Source: Macrobrachium rosenbergii (Eukaryota > Arthropoda > Malacostraca > Decapoda > Palaemonidae). Taken from it: a stretch of 64,000 nt of DNA. The stretch covers positions 38,642,038 to 38,706,037 of the forward strand of contig NC_089741.1 of assembly GCF_040412425.1 (NCBI RefSeq). Direction: 5' to 3'. This document shows positions 33,994 to 40,834 of this stretch, piece by piece (within the stretch, counting starts at the first letter, position 1; each line of letters begins with the position of its first letter). The notes beneath the pieces are model-generated. The model saw only the letters and a list, made by a program, of their open reading frames with translations. It had not been told where the DNA came from and did not search any database. Both the position numbers and the translations under genes were made by a program.

Positions 33994-36426
33994 ACATATA
34001 CATATACTTGGGACTGATTTATGAAATTTAGGCCGTCAAGCTACACTGGGGGTACCTTTCTGGCCATTCAAAGCTTAGGGTAATGAAGAGAGGGAGTTTG
34101 AGTGGTTGGACAACAAGAAAAAAGGGTTCCAGAAAATGAAAGATATTCACAGTTGAACGAACAGGTAACTGTTGTAGGTAATGGACAGCAAGATTGAAGA
34201 AAGGAATCGGGAATGGGGGTAAAATAAAAAATACCTTGGGAGAGAGAGAAACAAGTTGTAAGTACTAAAGAGTAAATTAGGGACAAAGAAAGCAAAAAAG
34301 TATTCTTACTTTAATCATCTAAGGAGCTGGCATATGAGATTTAGGCCTGATGCCAAGCGCTGGGACCTATGAGGTCATTCAGCGCCGAAAGGAAAATTGA
34401 GAGTAAAGGGGCTTTTAAAGGTGTAACAGGAGGAAAACCTCGCAGTTGCACTAAGAAGCAATTGTTAGAGAGGCTGGAAAGTAAGATGGAAGAAAGAGGA
34501 TATGAGCGGAGGGGCCGAAGGAACGCTGCAAAGAACCTTAAGAAATGCCTACAGTGCATCGCGTGAGGTGCACTGATGGCAATACCTTCCTACGGAATTT
34601 TAAACATCTAAGGAATATCAATAATCTTTCATAAACGAGAGAATAAGACCCAGATCTATACGATATTATTTACACTTAATCTATTTCTATAGGCATTCTT
34701 AAGCCAACAGGTAGCCTAAAGTTAAGCTGCTATATCTGTGTTAAGTTACTACAATTTTTCTTCTTCTTTTAACGTGCTTTTTTCCCCTTTTTTTTGTATG
34801 GGGTAAGCACGATGCCTTCTTTTGAAAGACTTTGATTTGGCTTTGGGGTAGACCGTAGCATGACATCGCTTAGACTCCGGCAGTGCATGTACATGTATCG
34901 TACCAAATCCCCAGCTCCCTTTCTTCCAGCAGCGAGGAGAGTTGAGCGGTTAGGTCGATAGTTCGAGACGCGTGAGGTGTCTGTTATGTTTTTAGGAAAT
35001 GTTGGAGTGGCTTTGTTTGTGTGTGTATTAGTCTGTAACACACATTTGCTTTTAAGCAAACGTATCCGTTGATTACATATGAGAAACATCTTGAATGACA
35101 TCTAAATGAGCAAGGGTAATACTGTCTTCGCAAACAAGGCATCTCTTTACCACAAGAATGCTTACAACGTTCACGACTTATCAGAAGGAAATCCGAATAC
35201 TTGAGGCCTCTTGAGCAGGCTTTCGTGAGATTATGGTTAGAGATATTTTCTTTTCATTCTAATTGGTGAGAAAAATAAAGTATTCTTTTACAGGATGGGA
35301 GAAAAGGAATTGCTTTTCAATTTTACCATTGGAGCATTCCTGTTTTCTTTGAAAGTATACCTTAGTTTAACCAGACCACTGAGCTGATTAACAGCTCTCC
35401 TAGGGCTGGCCTGAAGGATTAGATTTATTTTACGTGGCTAAGAACCAATTGGTTACCTAGCAACGGACCTACAGCCATTGTGAATCTGAACCACATTGTA
35501 ACGAGAAATGAATTTCTATCACCAGAAATAAAACCTCTAATTCTTCATTGGCCGGTCGGAGAATCGAACATGGGCCCAGCAGAGTGCTAGCCGAGAACGG
35601 TAACCCACCCTGCCAATGAGGAACCCTGTTTTCTTTGAATAACAATATAACATAAAACGGTATTATGCACAATACGGGAATAACTAGCCTAAAAAAAAAG
35701 CGCAATCACGACAACAAATCAATAAATAAAGTAATGCAAAAGCAAATTAAAATTGCATACCATAAACCACCATTCTTCATAATTAGTTTTCTCATCATCG
35801 CAACCTTTTCACTAAAGGAGTCCTCCTACCTTTTGACCACTCACTCGGAGAGGATAATGCGCCCGCTAAATGAAAACGTCTGGTCTACTCTTGTTACTAA
35901 GCACTGCCCGGTTTATACGTTGCCTACTGGTCGCATTACCTAGTTTGTTGCTTCACTGTACCCTTTTTTTTATTTTATTATTTTTTATTTATTTATTTAT
36001 TTATTATTTTTTATTTTTTTGTTAATGCAGGTCAGCTTTAGGTAACCAGACACGTCAAGTGTCTGTCTCTGAGTTGCCAATATTCTTAACAGTTAGTTTT
36101 GCTTGAGTGAATGCCAAATTCATTTATAGCTTTCTGTTTTATTTTCACTGGTCTGTTGCGCAACTTGGAACACCTGGACTGTAACAAGACCGGGAAGTCC
36201 CATGAAAAATCATCTACATAACATTAAATATTATATACAAGTATTTTACTAAGAGCAAATGGTGCTTATAAATGAACCGAATCCTTCAGAGAAGTAAAAA
36301 TACAAGAAATATAACATCTCTATAGACATACTCAGCACAAAGGATGCACTTATCCGGGTGCACCTCGTCGGGATTCACTTGGTGTCCTATGTGCAGCAAA
36401 GGGGGTCTCTTCTTGGTCCTAAACAT
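1867..36426 (-). CDS. Otop: Otopetrin-family proton channel, 15 coding exons
   Basis: Otopetrins are dimeric proton-selective channels of the plasma membrane with 12 membrane helices arranged as two six-helix halves. I assembled this gene from 15 exons (listed separately); all introns are GT-AG and every exon phase agrees, giving 811 residues plus stop. Predicted helices lie near residues 190-217, 228-250, 312-335, 347-371, 383-405, 536-556, 593-617, 624-648, 665-688, 694-718, 739-757 and 770-795. Family signatures seen: [15 protein letters not shown] (helix 5), [10 protein letters not shown] (helix 6), ANRGLFMG (helix 7), [12 protein letters not shown] (helix 10), [24 protein letters not shown] and [10 protein letters not shown] (helix 12). 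The protein is longer than vertebrate OTOP1 (about 600 residues) because of a ~190-residue N-terminal extension and a large loop 5-6. The family assignment is very secure. Which arthropod paralogue (OtopLa, Lb or Lc type) is not decided here. Confidence 0.95.
2390..3230 (+). mobile_element. Degenerate non-LTR retrotransposon (3' part of RT ORF)
   Basis: Within Otop intron 14 and opposite to the gene. Broken frames read like the C-terminal end of LINE polyproteins: [16 protein letters not shown] (2763-2812), then [19 protein letters not shown] (about 2840-2900), [11 protein letters not shown] (about 2950-2980) and GRPGKPWKT (about 3140-3170). The order matches LINE proteins with ..VE.F.YLGD.., ..A...W.., ..ETWAL.., ..GRP..TW.. 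signatures. Several frameshifts and stops make it a relic. The boundaries are approximate. Confidence 0.6.
3221..3322 (+). repeat. Two-copy tandem duplication (~51 bp)
   Basis: The block beginning GTGGAGAGAAAT(A/G)TCATGTTC and ending AAAAATGT(G/T)GACAGAA occurs twice in direct succession at the end of the LINE relic, with two substitutions. Confidence 0.8.
3481..3618 (-). CDS. Otop: Otop exon 14, helix 10
   Basis: Residues D693 to M738. Acceptor TTTACAG|GAC, donor GAGATG|GTAAGA. Helix 10 reads [20 protein letters not shown]; it is followed by the diagnostic VLDASRRC and the cytoplasmic [10 protein letters not shown], which joins in phase 0 to exon 15. Confidence 0.97.
4293..4455 (-). CDS. 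Otop: Otop exon 13, helices 8-9
   Basis: Residues V639 to T692. Acceptor TTTTCCAG|A, donor ATGACT|GTAAGT. It continues helix 8 ([17 protein letters not shown]), then the loop with EGDIELD, and helix 9 ([20 protein letters not shown]). It is a close match to the family pattern LLLIAQ.GVY.Y..F. Confidence 0.97.
4742..5006 (-). CDS. Otop: Otop exon 12, helices 6 end, 7 and 8
   Basis: Residues V551 to Y637, with Gly638 split. Acceptor ATCCATAG|GT, donor TATGG|GTAAGT. It codes VLYVIWKNI (end of helix 6), the cytoplasmic linker between the two halves with [15 protein letters not shown], helix 7 ([19 protein letters not shown]) and the start of helix 8 ([13 protein letters not shown]). Confidence 0.97.
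5678..5834 (-). CDS. Otop: Otop exon 11, end of loop 5-6 and helix 6
   Basis: Residues V498 to A549, with Gly550 split. Acceptor CTGTAG|GTT, donor GTGCAG|GTAAGT. It starts [12 protein letters not shown] (sequon NAS at 500), continues with [17 protein letters not shown], and then has the family motif [14 protein letters not shown] of helix 6. Confidence 0.95.
5835..8210. other. Otop intron 10
   Basis: AT-rich intron of 2.4 kb between exons 10 and 11. Short open frames are not supported by splice sites or composition. No repeat family recognised. Confidence 0.6.
8211..8446 (-). CDS. Otop: Otop exon 10, His/Asp/Gly-rich loop 5-6
   Basis: Acceptor AAAACAG|AC and two possible in-frame donors: CATCAG|GTACAT (exon end 8226, 73 residues plus Asp424) or CACCAG|GTATCA (exon end 8211, five residues more, VHYHQ). 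The exon codes for 15 His and 11 Asp in 73 residues, with motifs [25 protein letters not shown] and SDHH, plus sequons NFT (473) and NDT (481). Its location between helices 5 and 6 puts it outside the cell by family topology. The exon sits alone, 11.5 kb from exon 9 and 2.4 kb from exon 11. Phases fit exactly (1 in, 0 out), so skipping it would break the frame. Both donors are weak. Confidence 0.85.
9030..9640 (-). mobile_element. Degenerate non-LTR retrotransposon fragment in intron 9
   Basis: On the minus strand broken frames resemble LINE C-terminal sequence: [36 protein letters not shown] (about 9340-9240) and then [11 protein letters not shown] in another frame. This corresponds to the ETWA / RC..RMLR.M.GV...D.I.NE / RWFGHV.RR order of RT proteins. 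Stops and frameshifts are common. The 173-residue open frame on the plus strand here is its antisense shadow. Confidence 0.55.
16534..16779 (-). pseudogene. Unrecognised hydrophobic open frame in intron 9
   Basis: An 81-codon open frame whose first half looks membrane-like ([20 protein letters not shown], then [14 protein letters not shown]). After about 50 codons a +1 frame gives another coherent-looking stretch ([20 protein letters not shown]). This looks more like a decayed coding sequence than random intron, but I recognise no family and no splice sites that would connect it to Otop. Confidence 0.2.
17008..17063. repeat. Tandem duplication, ~33 bp unit
   Basis: AAAAAAACA(T/C)GAAAAGATGGCATCTGAT occurs twice in a row. 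Confidence 0.75.
17236..17300. repeat. Tandem duplication, ~37 bp unit
   Basis: The block with AAGTCC(C/T)GGGATAAA and TTTTTATAAAATAT occurs twice in direct succession. Confidence 0.75.
18200..18520 (-). mobile_element. Possible piggyBac-type transposase relic
   Basis: A GC-richer patch of intron 9 with overlapping minus-strand open frames. One reads [19 protein letters not shown], reminiscent of the Cys-rich end of piggyBac transposases (RCR.C...KR..SY.C). The match is short and only half of the expected Cys pairs are present, so the call is tentative. Confidence 0.2.
19930..20080 (-). CDS. Otop: Otop exon 9, helix 5
   Basis: Residues V374 to G423. Acceptor TTTTCAG|GTC, donor GGAG|GTAAGT. 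It encodes the highly conserved helix 5 region [19 protein letters not shown], then [10 protein letters not shown], and ends in GGHHGG, the beginning of the His/Gly-rich loop that continues in exon 10. Confidence 0.96.
20422..20497. repeat. (AAT)n microsatellite in intron 8
   Basis: About 25 uninterrupted AAT/ATA triplets in the 542-bp intron between exons 8 and 9. Confidence 0.98.
20623..20783 (-). CDS. Otop: Otop exon 8, helices 3 and 4
   Basis: Residues F321 to R373. I chose acceptor TTGGCAG|TG because only it restores the phase left by exon 7; an AG 16 nt further upstream would shift the frame. The donor is TCAAGG|GTTAGT. It contains [12 protein letters not shown] of helix 3, the outer loop with Cys345, and helix 4 ([18 protein letters not shown]), all strongly family-like. 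Confidence 0.95.
20985..21043. repeat. Miniature foldback in intron 7
   Basis: Arms ACTTACCCAGTAATTACA (20985-21002) and its exact reverse complement (21026-21043), extendable to 23 nt with one mismatch, with a 13-nt loop. Each arm end reads GTAAGT outward on one strand, so both strands carry donor-like words. It sits inside the 291-bp intron 7. Confidence 0.9.
21075..21233 (-). CDS. Otop: Otop exon 7, loop 2-3 and start of helix 3
   Basis: Residues N268 to V319, with the Leu320 codon split. Acceptor AATCTAG|GT, donor GTAT|GTGAGT. The first ~40 residues form the cytoplasmic loop 2-3, hydrophilic and variable in the family ([17 protein letters not shown]). The end, [11 protein letters not shown], begins helix 3. 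Confidence 0.92.
22177..22489. mobile_element. pogo/Tigger-like MITE, 313 bp
   Basis: Terminal inverted repeats CAGTAAACCC(C)CCGCATTCGC at the left and GCGAATACGAGGGTTTACTG at the right, flanked by TA on both sides (22175-22176 and 22490-22491), the target duplication of Tc1/mariner/pogo elements. No transposase inside, so it is non-autonomous. It sits in Otop intron 6. Confidence 0.85.
25855..26065 (-). mobile_element. Possible LINE 5'-region fragment
   Basis: A GC-richer block that on the minus strand reads GGGGCATGGGACTAGCAACC then CTCATCCCAAAAGGCTTACC, a pattern I associate with the leader region of RTE-like retrotransposons. No intact ORF. Assigned by resemblance only. Confidence 0.3.
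26841..26958 (-). CDS. Otop: Otop exon 6, membrane helix 2
   Basis: Residues G228 to I266, with the Ser267 codon split. Acceptor TTACAG|GGA, donor ATCA|GTAAGT. Helix 2 reads [20 protein letters not shown] and is followed by the cytoplasmic turn [13 protein letters not shown], as in other otopetrins. Confidence 0.95.
27247..27271. repeat. (AAAT)n microsatellite in intron 5
   Basis: Six uninterrupted AAAT units between exons 5 and 6. Confidence 0.95.
27391..27505 (-). CDS. Otop: Otop exon 5, membrane helix 1
   Basis: Residues D190 to N227. Acceptor TTTTCAG|C, donor TACAAC|GTAAGT. It carries the first helix ([21 protein letters not shown]) followed by the short outer loop [14 protein letters not shown]. 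This matches the start of the otopetrin domain. Confidence 0.95.
27951..28166 (-). CDS. Otop: Otop exon 4, Ser-rich cytoplasmic segment
   Basis: Residues L118 to G188, with Asn189 completed by exon 5. Acceptor TCTCCAG|G, donor GGGAAA|GTCAGT. It contains RRHSIS (142-147), a typical basophilic-kinase motif, and a duplicated QRSNS motif at about 160 and 169, all just before the first membrane helix. By family topology this part is cytoplasmic. Phosphorylation is an inference from motif shape only. Confidence 0.9.
28594..28709 (-). CDS. Otop: Otop exon 3, Pro/Ala-rich N-terminal region
   Basis: Acceptor CCAACAG|GGT and donor GATAA|GTTAGC enclose 116 nt coding G79 to D116 plus the split codon for Lys117. 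The segment starts [11 protein letters not shown] and ends ENRSSRPDK; it is low complexity and likely disordered. This exon was found because exon 2 (phase 0 out) cannot join exon 4 (phase 2 in) without a stop, while this GC-rich island supplies exactly the missing phase. The donor (GTTAGC) is weaker than the others. Confidence 0.75.
29013..29282. mobile_element. hAT-like MITE in intron 2, ~270 bp
   Basis: Left end CAAGGCCGTCCAACCCCAAG and right end CTTGGACGGCCCTG are imperfect inverted repeats. The 8-bp flanks ATTTAAAC and ATTGAAAT agree at 6 of 8 positions, as an aged 8-bp target duplication would. The middle is filled by a (TA)/(CATA) microsatellite. No transposase. Confidence 0.65.
29318..29367. 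repeat. (GA)n microsatellite next to exon 2 donor
   Basis: About 24 GA units with one GC interruption. On the transcribed strand it is a (TC)n tract that begins about 12 nt after the exon 2 donor. Confidence 0.98.
29381..29519 (-). CDS. Otop: Otop exon 2, disordered N-terminal region
   Basis: Acceptor ...TTGCAG|G and donor GAGACT|GTGAGT enclose 139 nt. The only open frame reads W33 to T78 ([15 protein letters not shown], later [14 protein letters not shown]), a Pro/Ser/Gly-rich segment with acidic patches, with no membrane helix and no recognised domain. GC content is clearly higher than the flanking introns. Phase is 2 in and 0 out. The intron donor is followed within about 12 nt by a (TC)n microsatellite. 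Confidence 0.8.
29646..29680 (+). repeat. Interstitial telomere-type (TTAGG)n
   Basis: Four perfect TTAGG units, then a TTGGG and a TTAGG variant, inside Otop intron 1. TTAGG is the ancestral arthropod telomere repeat. Confidence 0.85.
29773..29935. repeat. Two (CT)n microsatellites
   Basis: (CT)10 at 29774-29794 and (CT)20 at 29895-29935, separated by AC-rich sequence. Confidence 0.97.
30919..31003. repeat. (TA)n microsatellite
   Basis: About 40 AT units, only one interruption. Confidence 0.98.
31098..31145 (-). promoter_or_regulatory. YY1-like and CRE-like motif pair
   Basis: On the minus strand: TGACGTCA at about 31128-31135, then TGACGTGA, then AAGATGGCCGC, the shape of the YY1 initiator element of metazoan core promoters. 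The local CpG content is above background. It lies in intron 1, in the orientation of Otop, and could be an alternative internal promoter. Not proven. Confidence 0.25.
32693..32789. repeat. (ATT)n microsatellite
   Basis: About 30 uninterrupted ATT units. Confidence 0.98.
32932..33050. repeat. (TA)n / (TAGA)n / (CATA)n compound microsatellite
   Basis: (TA)22 followed by short ACATAT, TAGA and CATA arrays. Confidence 0.95.
33480..33625. repeat. (TA)/(TG)/(GTA) low-complexity tract
   Basis: Mixed TATG, TGTG and TATA steps without a fixed unit. Confidence 0.85.
33677..33781. repeat. Long foldback (inverted repeat)
   Basis: AAAGAAACAATGGAGT...TGACTGTCGTCCTTACTT pairs with AAGTAAAGGACGACAGTC...ACTCCATTGTTTTTCTTCC around a short loop near 33726; arms are about 45 nt with a few mismatches. 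It is followed immediately by a 190-bp (TA)n tract. It resembles the terminal part of a mobile element rather than a gene feature. Confidence 0.8.
33799..33990. repeat. (TA)n microsatellite, ~190 bp
   Basis: Long (TA)n with an internal (GT)n and a few interruptions. Confidence 0.98.
34017..34600 (+). mobile_element. Dispersed repeat, two diverged copies
   Basis: Both 34019-34075 and 34335-34390 contain a TTTAGGCC(T/G)... block followed by a GGGACCT / GGGTACCT step and a ...CATTCA sequence; the second copy reads GATGCCAAGCGCTGGGACCT. It continues to about 34600 with a purine-rich stretch ending TACAGTGCATCGCGTGAGGT. I recall this family as common in decapod DNA. The short open frame 34369-34566 is part of it. 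Confidence 0.5.
35340..35635 (-). mobile_element. tRNA-derived SINE
   Basis: Read on the minus strand from about 35625: a tRNA-like head with GGCTAGCACTCTGCTGGG (A-box-like) and GTTCGATTC (B box) 12-20 nt later, then a body ending GGTAACCAATTGGTTCTTAGCC and AGCTGTTAATCAGCTC. The head has pol III promoter spacing but no cloverleaf good enough for a real tRNA gene. It is a SINE insertion in Otop intron 1, in the same orientation as the gene. Confidence 0.7.
36332..36426 (-). CDS. Otop: Otop exon 1, start codon
   Basis: The ATG at 36426 opens 31 codons rich in basic and His residues (begins [15 protein letters not shown]) and ends in phase 2 before donor GA|GTATGT. An in-frame TGA lies at 36484-36486 with no in-frame ATG between, so this is the first possible in-frame start on this exon. 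The split codon becomes Glu32 when joined to exon 2. The peptide is soluble and cytoplasmic by family topology. The exon is small and isolated, 6.8 kb from exon 2. Support is the phase match, the upstream stop and a plausible donor. An alternative upstream first exon cannot be excluded. Confidence 0.7.
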
Positions 36427-36617
36427 TCTGATTACGAGCGCCTGTCGAAGCTCAGTAGTGCCAAGAATGAAGTGGAGGTACTTTCACTCAAGAAATCCCT
36501 CAGGCTTCCAGTTTTAGCATAAATCTCGCTAACTACGTAATTTAGGGCAGTGCCACTTCCAGGAAAATCATTTCCAGTGGCGCTGCAAAGATTTCGCCTC
36601 TATGAGAAACCCTAATG

Positions 36618-36625
36618 TTTATATA
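36618..36625 (-). promoter_or_regulatory. Candidate TATA box of Otop
   Basis: On the minus strand the sequence is TATATAAA, preceded by a GC-richer stretch (GCCGGCTGC) and followed 22-30 nt later by pyrimidine-A-type sequence. It lies about 195 nt upstream of the start codon. In an AT-rich genome a TATA word alone is weak evidence. Confidence 0.3.
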
Positions 36626-36714
36626 CGAAGCAGCCGGCAATGTGGTTTCAAGCACTCCGCTTAAGATTCTAATGTCAGTTCCTCAATAATAACCTTCGGG
36701 AATCCTTGTTTTTC

Positions 36715-36747
36715 CTTATATAACTGCTACACTTGCAGTTATATAAG
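36715..36747. repeat. Perfect 13-bp hairpin upstream of Otop
   Basis: CTTATATAACTGC, 7-nt loop, GCAGTTATATAAG. It lies about 290 nt upstream of the Otop ATG and about 90 nt upstream of the TATA-like word; it is itself AT-rich with TATATAA on both strands. Confidence 0.85.
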
Positions 36748-37767
36748 AAATCTGATTACGTAAATATCTAACTAACCACTGGCACTATGGCTTATAAATG
36801 TTCTCGGTAAGTCCAGGGACATAAACTTGACTACAAAAAAAAAAAAAAACTACAGTCGTTATGTCTCTACAGACAAAGAAACTCGACTGTTTTTCGAGAC
36901 TGAGATCAAATGCCAAGTAAAAATTATACGTACAAGTACTCAAAATTGCAAACAGAACACGTTTCCGCGACACTTTTAAAACTCAACTACTTGGTTTTCA
37001 AAGCAATGTGATAAGTCACTCAACAGAGAGAAAAATGTTAGATACAAAACAAACTGAACGACTTAATCTATATTTAAAAAAAAAACACTTCGTTGTCTAA
37101 AATCCAGAAAGTTCTCCTTTCCAGAACTGCCGAGGACTAATTTTCATTCCTTGGGCATTCCGCTTAAAATTTCCTCCGCACTATTTTGACCTGAGCGATG
37201 ACGTACACTGTATACGCAAGGGGCATTGGAGCCTTTGACCTTCAACGACCCTGAATTAACCTTGATTTATAACCACGTGGCAATCGCGTGCCTCCAGCAA
37301 GCAAGAAAAAGTCCCACTGGGAAAAAAAAAAAAGTCACATCACGGTACGAGTCGATCGATAATTTTCCTTCGTCAACACTCAGTTCGGTCGCAATTCAGG
37401 ATTCCTGTCGGACCACGATTGGGAAGAGTGGTATCCTTCGGGTAGGATAGAGGCGCGGCGGCCGTTGGCAACCTTTCGGGAGGAGTCACCTGGTCAACTG
37501 CAGACTCCCAGAAGGATAGCTTCCCGTTGCTTAGTTCACTATAGCCAGGAGATGCATGGATGCCAAAAATCACTATCATGGACTGCTTAGTCTCTCTCTC
37601 TCTCAAAGGTATTCTCCCTGACGTCTAGACGCGCTTTTGTAACCCTTCACTTTTTGTTTATAAATGTTGCTAACTTTTTGCAAGTCAACTTCTTTTATTC
37701 TTATTTTTGGTGAAAGCATTTATGAGGGAACTATATAATTGTACTTTAGTGATAAAACTGTATAAAA

Positions 37768-37771
37768 AAAA

Positions 37772-37818
<47 letters not shown>

Positions 37819-37967
37819 GATTTTGATTAGATTCTGCATCAAGAACTTTTATTTTCCATAAACAGATCTTAATTAAAGTCTATTTATGAAAACCAATACC
37901 AATAATCATAATACCTCAGTCTCTTTCCTTCTGTTCCTCCCTGTAAAACTAGGACACCTCACCCCTT

Positions 37968-38051
<84 letters not shown>
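37768..38051. repeat. (TA)n and (CT)n(CA)n microsatellites
   Basis: (TA)22 at 37770-37813, and (CT)25 joined to (CA)16 at 37971-38051. Confidence 0.97.
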
Positions 38052-38052
<1 letters not shown>

Positions 38053-38628
38053 AGCTGGTAGGGACAAGTCTACCATACCACGACAATATTTATGAAACTA
38101 CTTTTTTACCCAACTCCCTTTTAATCGTAATTCAGGTCCCAGCTGGCACAACAACGATACACTGACATTGGCAGGCGTGTATGAACTTATAGTATGTGAG
38201 AAAAATTTCTTCGAGATTTTAGTACAAATAAATCACAGAAAGTATAGTGTTTTCTCTACCCCGTACGACAATAACACTCTGTCAGACCAGTTCAGAAACT
38301 GCCAATTCTTAATTCAGTTCGCTTTGTGTTTAAGGTAACTAAATAAATATCCCTTGAGTAATTACAGTAATTACCTGACATTAGTTTACGTACTAATACA
38401 GTTGCACCATATCTAGGAGCTTTTCTCGACTGAATTTCCACTTTGGAGAATGACCTTTATTCTAAATTATTTCCTATAAGTTGCGCAGGTGTACAGATTT
38501 CTTGGATGTTCTGTTCATTTATATCTATTTGTTATTCACAATTTTTTTTTATACTGAAAAATTTTTCTCATGTGGCTCAATTTTTCTCTTTTTAAATATA
38601 GGCACACAATCTTGCAAAAGTAGTGTAC

Positions 38629-38720
<92 letters not shown>

Positions 38721-38721
38721 A
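38629..38721. repeat. (AAT)n microsatellite
   Basis: About 30 AAT units with one AAA interruption. Confidence 0.98.
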
Positions 38722-39028
38722 CTTTCATTCGAGAATTTCACGTGTTCTTCCTTTACTTTGAATACTGTCTTTCGCATGGTAAACCTATTATCCTATTTCT
38801 AATAGTTCACCTACGAAATAATCACAGAAGAGAACGAGAGGAAAGAGGCTGCTGAATGCTGCTGGGATCTTCTAAAACACATAAATCCTTATCACGAATC
38901 GCTAGAAGAGACTTCGACGACATTAAGGCTACGTTACTGTACCCTAACTTTTTTTGTCCGCTAGATTCTATCCGCTGCTCTTGCAACAAGATTATCAAGA
39001 CTATCACACTACTCCCATTAAGTTAGAA

Positions 39029-39133
39029 AGGAGGAGGAGGAGGAGGAGGAGGAGGAGGAGGAGGAGGAGGAGGAGGAGGAGGGAGGAGGAGGAGGAGGAG
39101 GATGAGGAGGAGGAGGAGGAGGAGGAGGAGGAT
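39029..39133. repeat. (GGA)n microsatellite
   Basis: About 34 GGA units on the plus strand, with a frame slip at 39082 and one GAT. Open frames in it (poly-R, poly-E, poly-P) are repeat artefacts. Confidence 0.98.
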
Positions 39134-39524
39134 CCATTGGCTGACTGGATGAAGACACTGGCGTAACACCATCCGAGAACAGATCGTCAAGAAAAACCCA
39201 AATGAAACAACAACGCCAGTGACTACAACGCATTTCAAAGTAGTTATCCAAATCAGACCTGGCGCGCTGGAAAGAGCTTATCTGAAGTCAATAAATCAGT
39301 GGACAACACGTGAGTCTGGCTCAAGTTGATTATGAAGCATCTGGCGGTAAACTCAGGACCAACTAAGAGAGTAAACTTGTAGGTTAGAGTAGCAGGGCGT
39401 ACGTGAGAGGGCCGAAGAAAAAAAAAAAAAAGTAGCGGCAGACGGACTCCATCCTCCCAGACGACTGCGATCGCTGGCAGTCCTGGCTAGCAGCTCGTAC
39501 TCAGGTACGCTCCTGAGGATGATT

Positions 39525-40098
39525 GTGATAATGGAGGCAGCAATGGATGTTTTCGGTGATAATGGATGCTCTCTATGGCAATGGACGTTCTCTGTGATAA
39601 TGGCTGCTCTCTACGACAATGGATGTTTTGTGAGATAATGGATGTTCTTTCTATGGTAATGAATGTTCTCTGCAATAATGGATGCCTCCTATGCAGTGGA
39701 TGTTCTCTGTGATAATGGATGCTCTCTATGGCAGTGGATGTTCTCTGTAATAACGGATTCTTTCTATGGCAATGGATGTTCCTTGTGATAATGGATCATC
39801 TCTTTAACAATGGATATTCTCTGTGCAATTGGATTCTTCTATGGCAGTGGATGGTGTCTGTGATAACGAATGCTCTCTATGGCAATGGATGTTCCTTGTC
39901 ATAATGCATTCTTTCTGTGCCAGTGGATGTTACCTATGATAATGGATGCTTTCTTTAGAAATGGGTATTCTCTCCTGTGATAATGGAGGGTTTCTTTATG
40001 TTCTCTGTGATAATGGATTCTTTCCATGGAAATTGGTGTTCGCTGTGATAATGGATGTTATCTATGGAAATGGGTATTCTCTATGATAATGGCTGCTT

Positions 40099-40100
<2 letters not shown>
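39525..40100 (+). repeat. Minisatellite, ~37-40 bp unit
   Basis: About 14 degenerate units of the type ATGGATGTTCTCTGTGATA followed by ATGGATGCTCTCTATGGCA. Adjacent units alternate between two sub-types, i.e. a dimeric repeat. It runs into a (GA)n tract at 40104. Confidence 0.9.

Positions 40101-40102
<2 letters not shown>

Positions 40103-40173
<71 letters not shown>
40103..40173. repeat. (GA)n microsatellite
   Basis: About 35 uninterrupted GA units. Confidence 0.98.
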
Positions 40174-40176
<3 letters not shown>

Positions 40177-40834
40177 ATCCTGATGACACAGTTCCAAAAA
40201 TCAAAAGCATTCTAAAAACAAAACTGACACGTTTCGTTGAGGACCCTAAAAAACCACAAAAATTATCTTCAGGAGTTCAGAGTAGTGCTTAGCTACCAGT
40301 AAAGGGTACAACTTGTGAGAAAATCAACAAAAAATGTTAAAAATAAAAGTAAGTACACAAAAAGATTGTTGCCAAGAGAGAGAGACAAGGTGAACTTACA
40401 TAGAAATAAATCTCCTGATTAGCAAAAAAAGAATCGTGTTGATTTATGCAAGCAATGTTAACGGACCTGCAATGTCACTTCTTATGTAAAAGCTTTATAA
40501 CTGTTAATGTTGGGATATAACAGCTGATATAATCATATCCAGTTCCAAAAAGCATCTTCCTGTTTTCACAACGAAATATCAACAACCCTGTTCAGGCTAT
40601 GTACAATTAATTCAGTTTACCTATACTAAAATATCAAAACATCAAGCATTGGAAGGCTACGACAAGAATTTAAGGACGAAATTCCACATAAAATAGTCAG
40701 GGTCATATTCCTTTTGGAAAATAATCTGAGAATTTAAGGCAGGAATTCAGTAAAAAAGTCTAATAAATAAACTATGGGGGAAAATATTTCCAGAAAGGAA
40801 TCAACACCTTAATAAAATCATATTAAACAAGCAA

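Larger units (their letters stand above)
29520..36331. other. Otop intron 1 (6.8 kb)
   Basis: A mosaic of microsatellites and dispersed repeats: TTAGG run, (CT)n, three (TA)n blocks, (ATT)n, a long foldback at 33.7 kb, a repeat at 34.3 kb and a SINE at 35.4 kb. The 31.1-32.4 kb part is more GC-rich and repeat-poor, with CRE-like TGACGTCA and TGACGTAA words, but has no convincing ORF. Confidence 0.6.
36750..39500. other. Upstream region of Otop, no gene recognised
   Basis: Contains a GC-richer patch at 37.1-37.55 kb without a convincing ORF, several microsatellites, and anonymous sequence. No splice-consistent coding exon was found. Confidence 0.5.

Noticed and set aside
35340..35635. tRNA gene
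   Set aside because: A- and B-box-like sequences are present on the minus strand, but acceptor and anticodon stems do not pair, and the downstream body is a SINE.
39018..39251. Poly-Pro, poly-Ser, poly-Arg/Glu open frames
   Set aside because: They are translations of a (GGA)n microsatellite.
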